Source: Hypomyces perniciosus
Lineage: Eukaryota > Ascomycota > Sordariomycetes > Hypocreales > Hypocreaceae
NCBI GenBank assembly: GCA_008477525.1
Contig: SPDT01000006.1
Coordinates: 1,639,501 to 1,703,500, forward strand
Reading direction: 5' to 3'
Length of the DNA: 64,000 nt
The notes under the pieces were generated by a model, which did no database searches, was not told where the DNA came from, and saw nothing but the letters and a program-made list of their open reading frames with translations. This document shows, piece by piece, positions 10,593 to 20,636 of the stretch; positions within the stretch are counted from its first letter, which is position 1, and every line of letters starts with the position of its first letter. Position numbers and translations under genes: made by a program.

Positions 10593-12761
10593 ATGCTTTC
10601 CTCACGGACACGCGATGGCTCGACGACCTTTCCCCAAGTTCCGGACACTCTTCGAGTTGATCCTTACAACATTCCCAACACTCAGAAACCTATACCGCCC
10701 CGGGCAGACACAGCACCATACATCACTCCATATCTGAGTCTCCGGTCTCGTCTTTCCCAAATATGGATCAACCGCTGGACGATTCTATTGCTACTTGTCC
10801 TCATTCGCACCGTGCTCTTGATAAGCCAGCTGACCGAAAACATCGGCGATGCCAAGACTAAATCTCTCGCGGCTTGTACCAAGGTGGAAGATATAGGCAG
10901 CGCCATGGCTTCTATGCCTCACTACCTCTCTGTCGGAGTCAACGATCTCGCCGCCACGGGCATCGAAAAGACGATCCATGGCATGGTAGAGATGCTGGAC
11001 CTTGTAATCCTGGGTGTTGAGGCCATCATAATCTTCTACATCAACTTCCTCACAGCCACATATACTTGCCTCATCACGGCCCTGATCCATGGCAGTTTGG
11101 ATGTTGTTGCCTCAGTCACTAAAGATGCAACGAAGGCCTTCAATTCTGTTATTGATGGAGCCTCCAATGACATCGAGCGCATCGCTGTTGCATTGCAGAA
11201 CGGAATCGACAAGCTTACCAAGGGCATCCAGGACTCTGTTTTCGGGACGCTGATTCCGGATATTCCAAAGGTCAACTTCACTGAACCCATCAACAAGCTC
11301 AAGGATTTCAATCTTAGCACAGACGGCTTCGTCAAGGACGTTCAACAATTGAACAAAGACCTTCCTACTTTTGATCAAGTTCAAAACTTGACCAAAGCTG
11401 CGATTTCCTTCCCTTTCAACATCCTTCGCAAGGCACTCAATGAGAGCTATGGTAACTACAAGTTTGACAGGGGTGTGTTTCCGCTCGCCCAAAAGCAGCA
11501 GTTGACATTCTGCTCCGACAACGATACTCTCAATGGCTTCTTCACCCACCTATACGGTTTGGTGGACAAGGCACGTGTAGCCTTTATTGTCATCCTTACT
11601 ATAGCTGCAGCGTCAGCAATGGTACCTATGGCCTGGCTAGAGATTCGACGGTGGCGGCGGCAACAGAGGCATGCGAAGCTTGTGTCCCAGAACCAATTCG
11701 ACCCCATGGATGTGGTCTACATCGCCTCTCGCCCATTCACGGCCACACTCGGCATTAAGCTTGCTAGTCGATTCAACGGGAAGCGCCAGATCCTCACCCG
11801 TTGGTTCATTGCATACGCTACGTCGCCGCCGGCAATGCTTGTCTTATCCCTCGCCCTGACGGGCTTCTTCTCGTGCTTGTGTCAGCTTATTCTTCTCAAA
11901 GCCGTCCAGAAGGAGGTGCCTGCACTTGCTCACCAAGTTGGGGCGTTTGCAGACGATGTTGTCTTAAGTCTCGAGAAGGCGTCTGGGGACTGGGCTAATG
12001 ATGCCAATGGAGTCATTACGGGTCTCAACAAAGACATCAATGGAGATCTCCTAGTCTATGTAAGCAACGCAACAGAAGCGGTAAACAACACGCTCAATAC
12101 CTTCCTCGACAAGATGGAGGACGGTTTAGAGTTGGCCTTCAATGGCACCATCCTGCTTGATCCAATCAAGTCCGTGCTGCACTGCGTCATTGGCCTCAAG
12201 ATTGAGAGCGTTCAAAAGGGGCTGACCTGGGTCCATGACCACGCACATATCAGCCTCCCTCTCTTCCCAAACGACACATTCAGCACAGGAGCCAATGAAT
12301 CAATTTCTGGAGACTCTAGTCTCCATACTTTCCTGGCATCGCCCTCCTCCGTTACAACAGATGAAGTGACCGGGGCCGTCGACCATGTCACAAAGTGGCT
12401 ACAGGGAAACCTTGTCAAAGAGGCCCTCATCTCCACAGGCATACTTCTCATCTATGTAATTGTCGTGCTGATCGGCGTTGTGCGAACACTCGTTGGCATA
12501 TACTCGCCTGAACGCGGTCGCGCCCAAGGGGGCATTCGCTATCCGACACAGGACCAACTGCCCCCCAGCCCTAGAGCTGGGAATTCATTCCCACAAGACG
12601 ACCCACCTGCATGGGAACCCAGGCCCTTTCCAGCATATGGGAACGACCGCGTATCAGATAAGAATATGCATGGCGAGAAAATGGCCTATGATGCAAACCC
12701 CACCGTGCCTCGTTACGACAACAACCCATACGATCACTACGACGAGAAACCTAAGTTCTAA
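10593..12761 (+). CDS. PRM1: Plasma membrane fusion protein Prm1
   Basis: A single uninterrupted frame of 722 aa starts at the ATG at 10593. Prm1 acts during mating and hyphal/cell fusion to merge the two plasma membranes. Five hydrophobic segments are visible, the expected topology: about residues 62-80, 132-160, 328-350, 408-432 and 618-642. The first long extracellular loop (about 160-325) carries several N-glycosylation sequons such as NFT and NLS, and the second loop (about 435-615) carries more. The N-terminal stretch before the first membrane span contains PYLSLRSRLSQIW, and the C-terminal tail is Pro/Asp-rich. Length and layout match the fungal Prm1 family. The next gene follows 870 bases downstream on the same strand. 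Confidence 0.93.
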   Translation: MLSSRTRDGSTTFPQVPDTLRVDPYNIPNTQKPIPPRADTAPYITPYLSLRSRLSQIWINRWTILLLLVLIRTVLLISQLTENIGDAKTKSLAACTKVEDIGSAMASMPHYLSVGVNDLAATGIEKTIHGMVEMLDLVILGVEAIIIFYINFLTATYTCLITALIHGSLDVVASVTKDATKAFNSVIDGASNDIERIAVALQNGIDKLTKGIQDSVFGTLIPDIPKVNFTEPINKLKDFNLSTDGFVKDVQQLNKDLPTFDQVQNLTKAAISFPFNILRKALNESYGNYKFDRGVFPLAQKQQLTFCSDNDTLNGFFTHLYGLVDKARVAFIVILTIAAASAMVPMAWLEIRRWRRQQRHAKLVSQNQFDPMDVVYIASRPFTATLGIKLASRFNGKRQILTRWFIAYATSPPAMLVLSLALTGFFSCLCQLILLKAVQKEVPALAHQVGAFADDVVLSLEKASGDWANDANGVITGLNKDINGDLLVYVSNATEAVNNTLNTFLDKMEDGLELAFNGTILLDPIKSVLHCVIGLKIESVQKGLTWVHDHAHISLPLFPNDTFSTGANESISGDSSLHTFLASPSSVTTDEVTGAVDHVTKWLQGNLVKEALISTGILLIYVIVVLIGVVRTLVGIYSPERGRAQGGIRYPTQDQLPPSPRAGNSFPQDDPPAWEPRPFPAYGNDRVSDKNMHGEKMAYDANPTVPRYDNNPYDHYDEKPKF

Positions 12762-13634
12762 AATAATTGGAAAGTCCAGATGGGCGAAATACATGCGGCT
12801 GCTCGGCAAGGGAAACCCCACATGGCCAGGCTGAGCCACTACTGCAAAGGGGCATGCTTCGGAGCTATGGAAGGCGGCGTTATCGGAATTGCATTTGGTC
12901 TGTCCGCCAGCTTTCACGCAAACTATTTATAGAAGAGGGGAGGGATATGGTGAATGAAGCGGCTGCGTTATGTACTGTAGTAGACCCTCTCAGGAAGTTG
13001 GGTTCTTAGTTTACATGGATTGCCTGCGATGTGGCCTCTCGCTGCTGGAATCTATATAGCTGTTTTAGTAAGAAAAAATGCAAACCGATACTGGAAATTC
13101 AAGCCAAACCAAGTAAAATCGATTTATGTACTATTGAACTGCTGTCAGTGGTGAATAACATGGTGCCAGCCACTTATCCGTCGTTTCGGTATGAATAACA
13201 AACAGTGTTTACGAGTCAATTTTGGCATTGCAGTAAACTCAAACTAGGTACGAAAAGGAGAGAAATGGGTAAAAGGGATTAGTCAATTTTAACCTGTCTT
13301 ACTCCTACAACCAGCTATCAACACCTAAAGTCTTACTACGATGGTATGGTTTACAAGTCATAGATGCAGAGGTATCATGTCAGATTACCACTTTGGGCAA
13401 GTCCGGAGATGTGGATCCCCGTCTGCAGATGCGGGATGCGGGATCCTGCAGGTGGCGCTAACCGTGCAAAGGAGCGGAGCGGAGCGTATTGTTCCGGAAT
13501 CGGTCGCTCACGCACGTCAGAAGAAAGTCTTCTTAATGAGCTCGAGTTCTTCCAATTCTTGCCACCAGCTCTCCTTCAACTCACATACAGCACCACAAAC
13601 AGTCCCGGCGAATCGACCAATTCATCGAGACACC
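12762..13634. other. Intergenic region Prm1-tryptophan synthase
   Basis: No gene is supported. It should contain the terminator of the Prm1 gene and the promoter and leader of the tryptophan synthase gene. A GGAGCGGAGCGGAGCG triple lies near 13471-13486. Confidence 0.6.
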
Positions 13635-16123
13635 ATGGACGCTATCAAACAGACATTCCAGCGCTGCAAGGCGCAGAATAGGGTGTGTTTTTGCCTTTTT
13701 CGAACTGCCCCTCATCGCAATCGCGGGGTATCATCAACGTGGGATTTGACTGACCGGGCATGAACAGCCAGCGCTGGTTACCTACGTCACAGCTGGTTTC
13801 CCGCGCCCTGAAGATACGCCAGGTATCCTACTTGCTATGGAAAAGGGAGGAGCCGGTGAGTTGCCGCCCAGCACCTCAATGTATGAGGCTGTGTTGTACT
13901 GACGTGGCAAAAGATGTTATTGAACTCGGCGCCCCCTTCACCGACCCAATTGCTGATGGACCGACCATCCAAACAGCCAATACGGTACGAAAAGGCGATG
14001 GGATGCCATATAGAAGATTATACACTGATGTGGTGTGATGCAGATTGCTCTGAAGAATGGTGTGAGCATCGAGTCTACCTTGGGCATGGTCAAGGAGGCC
14101 AGGTCCCGTGGTCTCAAGGCCCCCGTGATGCTCATGGGCTACTACAACCCTCTCCTCAGCTACGGAGAGGAGCGCTTGCTCCAGGACTCCAAGGAAGCCG
14201 GCGTCAATGGCTTTATCGTCGTCGACCTGCCCCCGGAAGAGGCAATTTCATTCCGCAAGTTCTGCACCAAGGGCTGGTTAGTCTCTGTCGCTCTTGTTTG
14301 TTCAATATGAAAACTGACCACTGTGTGTTTTGTTTAGTCTATCCTACGTACCCTTGATTGCGCCTGCGACCTCAGATACCCGCATGAAGATCCTTTGTCA
14401 ATTGGCCGACTCCTTCATCTATGTTGTCTCGAGACAGGGCGTTACTGGTGCCCTGGGAAGTCTCAATGCAAACCTCCCTGAACTGCTTGCCCGAGTTAAG
14501 AAGTATAGTGGCAACAAGCCTGCAGCAGTTGGATTTGGCGTGAGCACCCACGAGCACTTCCAAAGCCTTGCTTCCATCGCCGATGGTGTCGTGGTTGGCA
14601 GTCAAATTGTTTCAACCCTCCAGAAGTCCAGTCCTGGACAATACGATACCGACGTCGAAAACTACTGCGCCTATCTCTGCGGCCGCGATGCTTCTTCGCG
14701 TCTTCAGTCTACAGAAGTTGATTTGGTTGAGGACGCGCCTGGAAACAGGGGAGCCAGTGCGGACAGCGTTTCGGTGAATGCTGTTGTAACGGACGAGGAC
14801 CAGATAACTGCTGAGCAAGACAGCGCCTTGGTTGCACAGTTGGCATCTCTCCACGGCAAGATTCCAGAACGGTTCGGTGAATTCGGTGGTCAGTATGTTC
14901 CGGAGAGCTTGATGGACTGCTTGTCCCAGCTCGAGGAAGGCTTCAATAAGATCAAGGATGACCCCTCCTTTTGGGAGGAGTACCGATCCTACTATGATTA
15001 TATGGGACGACCATCCCGTCTGCACTTGGCTGAGCGTCTGACAGAGCATTGCGGTGGGGCCAATATCTGGCTCAAGAGAGAAGATCTGAACCACACTGGT
15101 AGCCATAAGATCAACAATGCACTCGGTCAACTGCTTCTAGCTAGGCGGCTAGGAAAGACGAAGATTATTGCAGAGACTGGAGCTGGTCAGCATGGAGTTG
15201 CTACCGCGACAGTGTGTGCCAAGTTCGGTATGGAATGCACAGTCTACATGGGAGCGGTATGTGTCCTTACCTTTGAGGAGTTTTTTGAGAAATTTGCTGT
15301 GACTGACCATCATCATTAGGAGGATGTCCGCCGACAGGCGCTTAACGTGTTCCGGATGAGACTACTTGGTGCCAAGGTTGTGGCTGTTGAGGCAGGAAGC
15401 AAGACCCTGCGAGATGCTGTGAATGAAGCTCTCCGTGCCTGGGTTGTTGAACTGGACACGACACACTACATTATCGGCTCAGCCATTGGACCTCACCCCT
15501 ATCCGACCATTGTGCGGACGTTCCAGTCAGTCATTGGCGACGAGACCAAGAAGCAGATGCAAGAGTTGCGCGGCAAGCTGCCTGATGCGGTTGTCGCCTG
15601 TGTCGGCGGAGGCAGCAATGCGGTTGGCATGTTCTACCCTTTCTCCAATGACCCCAGTGTCAAGCTTCTTGGTGTTGAGGCTGGTGGTGATGGCGTCGAT
15701 ACGGCTAGACACAGTGCCACACTCACTGGTGGCTCCAAGGGTGTTCTCCACGGTGTGAGGACCTACGTTCTGCAAGACAAGAATGGTCAGATTATCGAAA
15801 CGCATTCCGTCTCAGCTGGCCTTGACTACCCCGGTGTCGGACCTGAGCTGAGTTCGTGGAAGGATAATGATCGGGCCGAGTATACCGCTGCCACCGATGC
15901 TCAGGCATTCATCGCCTTCAGGTTGCTGAGCCAACTGGAAGGTATCATCCCGGCACTGGAGACTGCCCACGGCATTTATGGAGCCATTGAGTTAGCCAAG
16001 AAGATGAAGAAAGGTGAGGATTTGGTCATCTGTCTGAGCGGTAGAGGAGACAAGGATGTGCAAAGCGTAGCGGAGGAGCTTCCCAGGATTGGACCTCAGA
16101 TCGGTTGGGATCTTCGGTTTTAG
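13635..16123 (+). CDS. TRP5: Bifunctional tryptophan synthase (alpha-beta fusion)
   Basis: Exons are 13635-13682, 13768-13855, 13914-13984, 14044-14276, 14338-15256 and 15320-16123; all phases agree and the product is 720 aa, the normal fungal length. The enzyme makes L-tryptophan from indole-3-glycerol phosphate and serine. In the alpha half, the catalytic acids sit in [17 protein letters not shown] as E49 and D60, the same numbering as the bacterial alpha chain. In the beta half, the PLP lysine is in HTGSHKINN (about K404), and the glycine-rich phosphate loop is [10 protein letters not shown]. The linker between halves lies around residues 275-320. The gene is converged on by the bL28m gene, with 136 bases between stops. 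At the exon 4/5 junction the reading is KGCLSYVPL, where many relatives have KGLSYVPL, so that junction deserves a check. Confidence 0.96.
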
Positions 16124-16259
16124 ATAGGGGAATGGTAAATAGAAAAGAACGGGTTGGCGTGAAGGATATCGGCGTTCATATATCCACAGGATGGATGCGG
16201 TGCTGTTGTACATGATACATCGTTCATACATGATTTAGTCTAAAGATACAGGTGATTGA

Positions 16260-17108
16260 TTAGGCTTCCGTGTCTTGCTTCTCCGCCTTGAGCCCCTTTG
16301 TCCTTGCCAACTTGTCGGCTTCATCGAGTCGCCGTAACAGTAACTCTTCCTCCTCATCAGACAACTCTTGGATACCCTCAAGATCAGCCAAGCCCGCGTC
16401 GCCCAACACGAAGCCATCATCCACTGCAGCTCGCAACTCCTCCAGCGTGGCACGACTCCGCATGCTCAACGGGCCAGGCGTGGCGTAGTCGAGCGCATAC
16501 TGTATTATATCATCCCTATCCTCCAACTCCCTGGGCTCAAGACCCAGAGCCACCCTCTCATCGTTGAAGCGCTGTTGCACAGCCTGGCTCTGCATTAGCA
16601 GCCAGCGCAGATTCCAACCTCCCGGGCCCAGCTCCTTGATGCGGGCGGGCTTGCTCTTCAGGAGGTAATTCTCGATGCCCCCCTCGCGGCGGATGGTCTT
16701 GAGCACACGCAGGGTGAGGCGGGTCTTGATGCGGGCGCCCAGGGAGGGGACCAGGAAGGTCTTGACGTGGACATTGGGTCGCCAGAAGCGGCGCGACTTG
16801 TTGTTGTGCTTCTCGGCCACATTGTTGCCAAAGCGGATGCGAGCACTACCGTAAAGGCCGCGATTGGACTGCTTGTAAACGCGGCGCTCGCCGTATGGAT
16901 AAGGTGGGATGAGGTCGGAGGGGAGGCGGTGCGGCTTGATCGTCTTGGTCTGTTGTGGGAGAGTGGTGGAGAAGGATCGAGGAGAAGGTATCGTCGTAGT
17001 CGAAGAGTGGCAGTTGAAGAGACTCCGCAGCGAGGAGCATGCTGGCGAGGCTAAGAAAGATGATCTTGAGGCCATGAGCGGCCGCGCCGAGTTGAGGGCT
17101 GGCGGCAT
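16260..17108 (-). CDS. MRPL24: Mitochondrial large-subunit ribosomal protein bL28m (Mrpl24)
   Basis: A single-exon frame of 282 aa. The N-terminus is rich in Ser, Arg and Ala with almost no acidic residues (about 1-45), as in a mitochondrial presequence. The bL28 core follows: NRGLYGSARIRFGNNVAEKHNNKSRRFWRPNV, then LVPSLGARIKTRLTLRVLKTI. The fungal C-terminal extension is acidic and helical (LEGIQELSDEEEELLLRRLDEADKLART). The protein sits in the mitochondrial large ribosomal subunit. A second in-frame ATG at codon 12 could also be the start; either leaves the presequence intact. It is divergent from the next gene, with a 368-bp shared promoter region. Confidence 0.9.
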   Translation of the reverse strand: MPPALNSARPLMASRSSFLASPACSSLRSLFNCHSSTTTIPSPRSFSTTLPQQTKTIKPHRLPSDLIPPYPYGERRVYKQSNRGLYGSARIRFGNNVAEKHNNKSRRFWRPNVHVKTFLVPSLGARIKTRLTLRVLKTIRREGGIENYLLKSKPARIKELGPGGWNLRWLLMQSQAVQQRFNDERVALGLEPRELEDRDDIIQYALDYATPGPLSMRSRATLEELRAAVDDGFVLGDAGLADLEGIQELSDEEEELLLRRLDEADKLARTKGLKAEKQDTEA

Positions 17109-17476
17109 AATTCCGGCTTTTTTCCTCCGACGTTATCGTGACCGTATGAATCCAGGTAATTCTTGTCTCACAATCGCGGCATTGGGAAATGCAGTGTCTG
17201 TCCGGCTCCAATTGAATGCGCCTTTTGGTCGATCCCAGTAATGCTCGAGATTTTTGGAGTCAATGGCAATATGCAGCTCTTCCAAAACGGAGGATTGGAT
17301 GATCCGCCCGAAAACCAACCAAGACCTAGGCTTTCGTTTTCACGTGACTCCGTGCCTCTTTCGTGAGCCGTTGACTTCAAGCTTACCGCCCCACGTCAGG
17401 TTGGGACATTCATAGCTTCGCCCAACTCCCCGTGCCTCATGGTAGTCCCATCTTTTTGTTCATTTCGGGAAACAGT
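17109..17476. promoter_or_regulatory. Divergent promoter region
   Basis: These 368 bases separate the start codons of the bL28m gene (left, minus) and the coiled-coil gene (right, plus), so both promoters must lie here. A CACGTG E-box lies near 17340-17346 (tttCACGTGact). No TATA box stands out. Confidence 0.5.
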
Positions 17477-18592
17477 ATGTTTCCTCCTGTAGAAGAACAT
17501 GTTCTCCGAAACAATCCCGATTTTGCGACTCTCTACCGAGCCCTAACCACTACAGTCCTCAATCCAGATGGATCCACGAAGAACGATTCCGAGGCTAAAG
17601 AGCGTGCCGCTGTTCAAAAAGTGGGCAACTTCAATTGAACACAGACCCTTGAACTGCTGCTCTGACCAAACATCCTGCTCCAGAGTCTCGATAAGCACCG
17701 TCAAAAGACGGCGAAACATTACCTCCTAGAACGCGCCATTGCAACAGTCACCCCTCCCGACCCAAAACCAGTAACGACCGCCAAACTGCCCAGGGCTGGC
17801 GATCGCAATCAACATAGACAACTATCGTCATCTTCAACCAGCCTCCCCGAGCCGCTGCTCGATCTCCTCCTCATACTCCCCCCATTCCTCGACGCTGCCA
17901 GCTCGCTTCCTCGAGATTCGGTCGCCTTGCTGCTCTCCAGCCCGCCGCTGTCCGATTTCGAGTCCCTGCTTCCTGACCTGACGGATCTCATCTCATCCAA
18001 TCTGCATGCCTCCGCTCTCGGCCTTGCTCGCCTCGCCCACCCGTCCACCAACCCTTCGTATCTCCACCGGCATGTCTCCTCCCTGCCGCAAGACTTGGCC
18101 AGCCTCAAAGCCGGTCTATCCGCCGCCGAACAGACTCTTGTCACCGCACGGCTACGAACCCTCAACTCCCTGACCTCTCTCCTCCAGACCTACTCACAAT
18201 GCCTCATGTACCTGGTCCGCTCCCTTGAGGCCAAGCATGGGGTGGTCGCGCGCAGTCTCGAACTCTGCGCTTCCGACGTCTCTCTTGAAGCGCAACGCGG
18301 CGAGAAGCAGTCTGAGCAAGCGATGTGGAAGCTACGAAAGGATGTGTACTCCCCAGAAATCGTGTCGGCGCTCCAGAATTACATGGCGCACCTTAAGGAT
18401 GCCAAGATGCGGGGCGCTCAAAGAGTTCGGGGATTAGAGGCTGAGCTGGAGGCATATGGCGTCGATGCTGATGGCGATGGTGGAGAGAGCAAAGAGAAAG
18501 TAATGAGGGAAATGGGAAGAGTTTACCGAGAAATGGGGAAGCAGATGGATGATGCAAAGAAGGAGTTGCATAGGTTAAGAAACATGTCATGA
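17477..18592 (+). CDS. Unrecognised fungal protein with C-terminal coiled coil
   Basis: Two exons, 17477-17620 and 17684-18592, join in phase (QK/SLDKHRQ) to give 350 aa. I do not recognise a named family with certainty. The N-terminus (FPPVEEHVLRNNPDFATLYRAL) looks like a short folded helical start. The middle (about 85-150) is rich in Leu, Pro and Ser. Residues about 190-350 are long amphipathic helices likely to form coiled coil, ending in KQMDDAKKELHRLRNMS. The N-terminal pattern and all-helical layout weakly recall microtubule-nucleation (augmin HAUS4-like) subunits, but this is only a guess. The gene converges with the aspartate aminotransferase gene; their stops are 303 bases apart. 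Confidence 0.75.
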
Positions 18593-18895
18593 TTCATGTG
18601 TCGAAAGAAATGAACAGCTCTATTTCTCTGCTTAATACATAAACAAGAAATCCAGAACCATCCTTGTTCTCGTGAGTTGTCAAGCATGCCTTTTTCATGG
18701 TACAGTGTGCAAATCAGTCATCAACGGCGTTTATTCATGGTGATTTTACATGGCCCATCTATCATACGGGATCCTAGCTACTCAATGGGGATGAACCCTC
18801 CTTAGCAACGCCTGATTTTGATCGCCAAATACGGGTATGAAGAGGTCGCCTCCGCTCTCCCCAAATTGGTTCAACATATTCTTTTTTGTTATAGT
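18593..18895. other. Convergent intergenic region
   Basis: About 300 bases between two convergent stop codons, holding the 3' untranslated regions of both genes. No further feature is seen. Confidence 0.6.
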
Positions 18896-20636
18896 TTAAC
18901 CCTTGACCTGGTAGATGGCCTCAGCCAGTCGGCCGACGTTGGCAGTGGTGATGCCAGCAACAGAGATACGGCCGTCCTTGGTGGCGTAGACAGAGTACTC
19001 CTTGGCCAGCTTATCCATCTCATCAGGAGTCAGTCCAGTGTAGGCGAACATGCCAATCTGGCTGGTGATGTGAGACCAGTCATGCTTGGAGCCAAGCTTC
19101 TCGAGATTCTCCTTAAGAAGAGCGCGCATGGTGATAATGCGATCGGCCATACCCTTGACCTCCGCGAGCCACTGCTGGTTGAGCTTGGGGTTGCTGAGGA
19201 TCTCGGAGGCGATGCGAGCGCCATGGACAGGGGGGTTTGAGTACATAGGTCGGATGAGGATCTTCAGTTGCGACTCGACACGCTTCCTTTCCGCGGCATC
19301 GCCGGTGATCAGGGAGAAGGCACCAACACGCTCACCATAGAGACCCTAGTAAGAAAAGGAGAGGGGTGTCAGTAAGTTTGGATAGACTTTGAGACGGTGT
19401 GGTCATGTATGATATGTTGAAAGGGCATGAAAATGCATATAGCTACATACCATGTTCTTGGCGAAAGATTGGCAGAGGGCAATGTCGTGACCCTGCTCGA
19501 CAAAGTGTCGAACGGCAAAAGCGTCCTTGTCGGTGTTACCGCTGGCAAAGCCCTGGTAGGCCATGTCGAAGAAAACAAAATGGCTCTGCTCCTTGGCGAC
19601 CTTGGAAATCTGCTTCCACTGCTCAGGGGTCGGATCAACACCGGTGGGGTTGTGAGCGCAGGCATGGAAGAGGAAAACACTTCCCAGGGGGACGGACTTC
19701 ATGTCCTCGATCAGACCCTCAAAGTCGAGGCTAATGGTGTCCTTGTTGTAGTAGCGGTAGGTTTCGACCTTGAGACCAGCATCCGTGAAGACGGCCTTGT
19801 GGTTGGCCCACGAGGGGTTTGGGATGAAGATCTTCTTGTCCCCCGAATAGAAGCGTTGGAGGAAGGCGGCGCCGAGGCGTAGAGCACCAGTGCCAGAGAG
19901 AGTCTGAGAAATGGCAACACGCTCGAGGTCAGGCGAGTCGGCACCGTAGGCCAGCTTGGCAGCCAGGGCAGGGAACTCGGGGACACCGGTGATGCCAGCG
20001 TACTCCTTGTTTAGATTCTCGCCGACAATCTTGCGCTCGGCCTCACGAACGGAGGGGAGGACATAGGGCTTGCCAGCATCGTCACGGTATGCGCCAACAC
20101 CTGTTCGATGACAATTGATGCATTAGCCGGCGTCTCCGTAAGAGAGTAGGCGACAATTGAGAAGTCGGGGATGAGGCAAGGAGAGCGATATATCGATCGG
20201 GGGAGAGTGTCATACCGAGGTTGATCTTCTTCTCATTTTTGTCGGCCTTGAAGGCTTCAGTGATGCCTGTGGAGCGGAAGAGAGTTAGCTGAGTCGCGCA
20301 ATGCGAGTTACAAGATGATGAAGCGCAGACGTACCAAGGATAGCCTGAGACGAAGCGAATACTTGGTCAGTACTGAAAATCGGATTGAAAGTTGTTTGCG
20401 GAATCCAATTCCAGCGTAATGGGAAGGTTGGAACTCGATTGACTCACATCCTAAACTCTGGTTGTCAGCTCTCCGTCGCAGAAACAGATGGCTCGCGAGA
20501 ATATGGATTCTTAACCTACTGGAGGCCCTTGGGGCACAGTGACCCAGGTAGACAGAGCAGCGCGACCGGCAGCAACGTTGAGCGCCGCAGGACGCAGAGC
20601 AGCGCGGCTGCTAGCAATTCGGAGACTGGACAGCAT
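18896..20636 (-). CDS. AAT1: Mitochondrial aspartate aminotransferase
   Basis: Six exons on the minus strand: 20636-20520, 20450-20448 (3 nt), 20344-20335 (10 nt), 20266-20216, 20100-19451 and 19345-18896, giving 426 aa. The enzyme interconverts aspartate and 2-oxoglutarate with oxaloacetate and glutamate and serves the malate-aspartate shuttle. The N-terminus ([20 protein letters not shown]) is a classic mitochondrial presequence. The core contains [20 protein letters not shown], the substrate-pocket block [12 protein letters not shown], and the PLP lysine in [17 protein letters not shown] (about K275). The two microexons restore the conserved block [17 protein letters not shown]: exon 2 is just GAT (Asp), flanked by acceptor TTTAG and donor GTGAGT, with branch-like GCTGAC and ACTGACC upstream of the two acceptors. 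Start codon chosen because it opens the presequence. Confidence 0.95.

Noticed and set aside
16658..17241. Plus- and minus-strand frames over the bL28m gene
   Set aside because: Shadows of the ribosomal protein gene in other frames.
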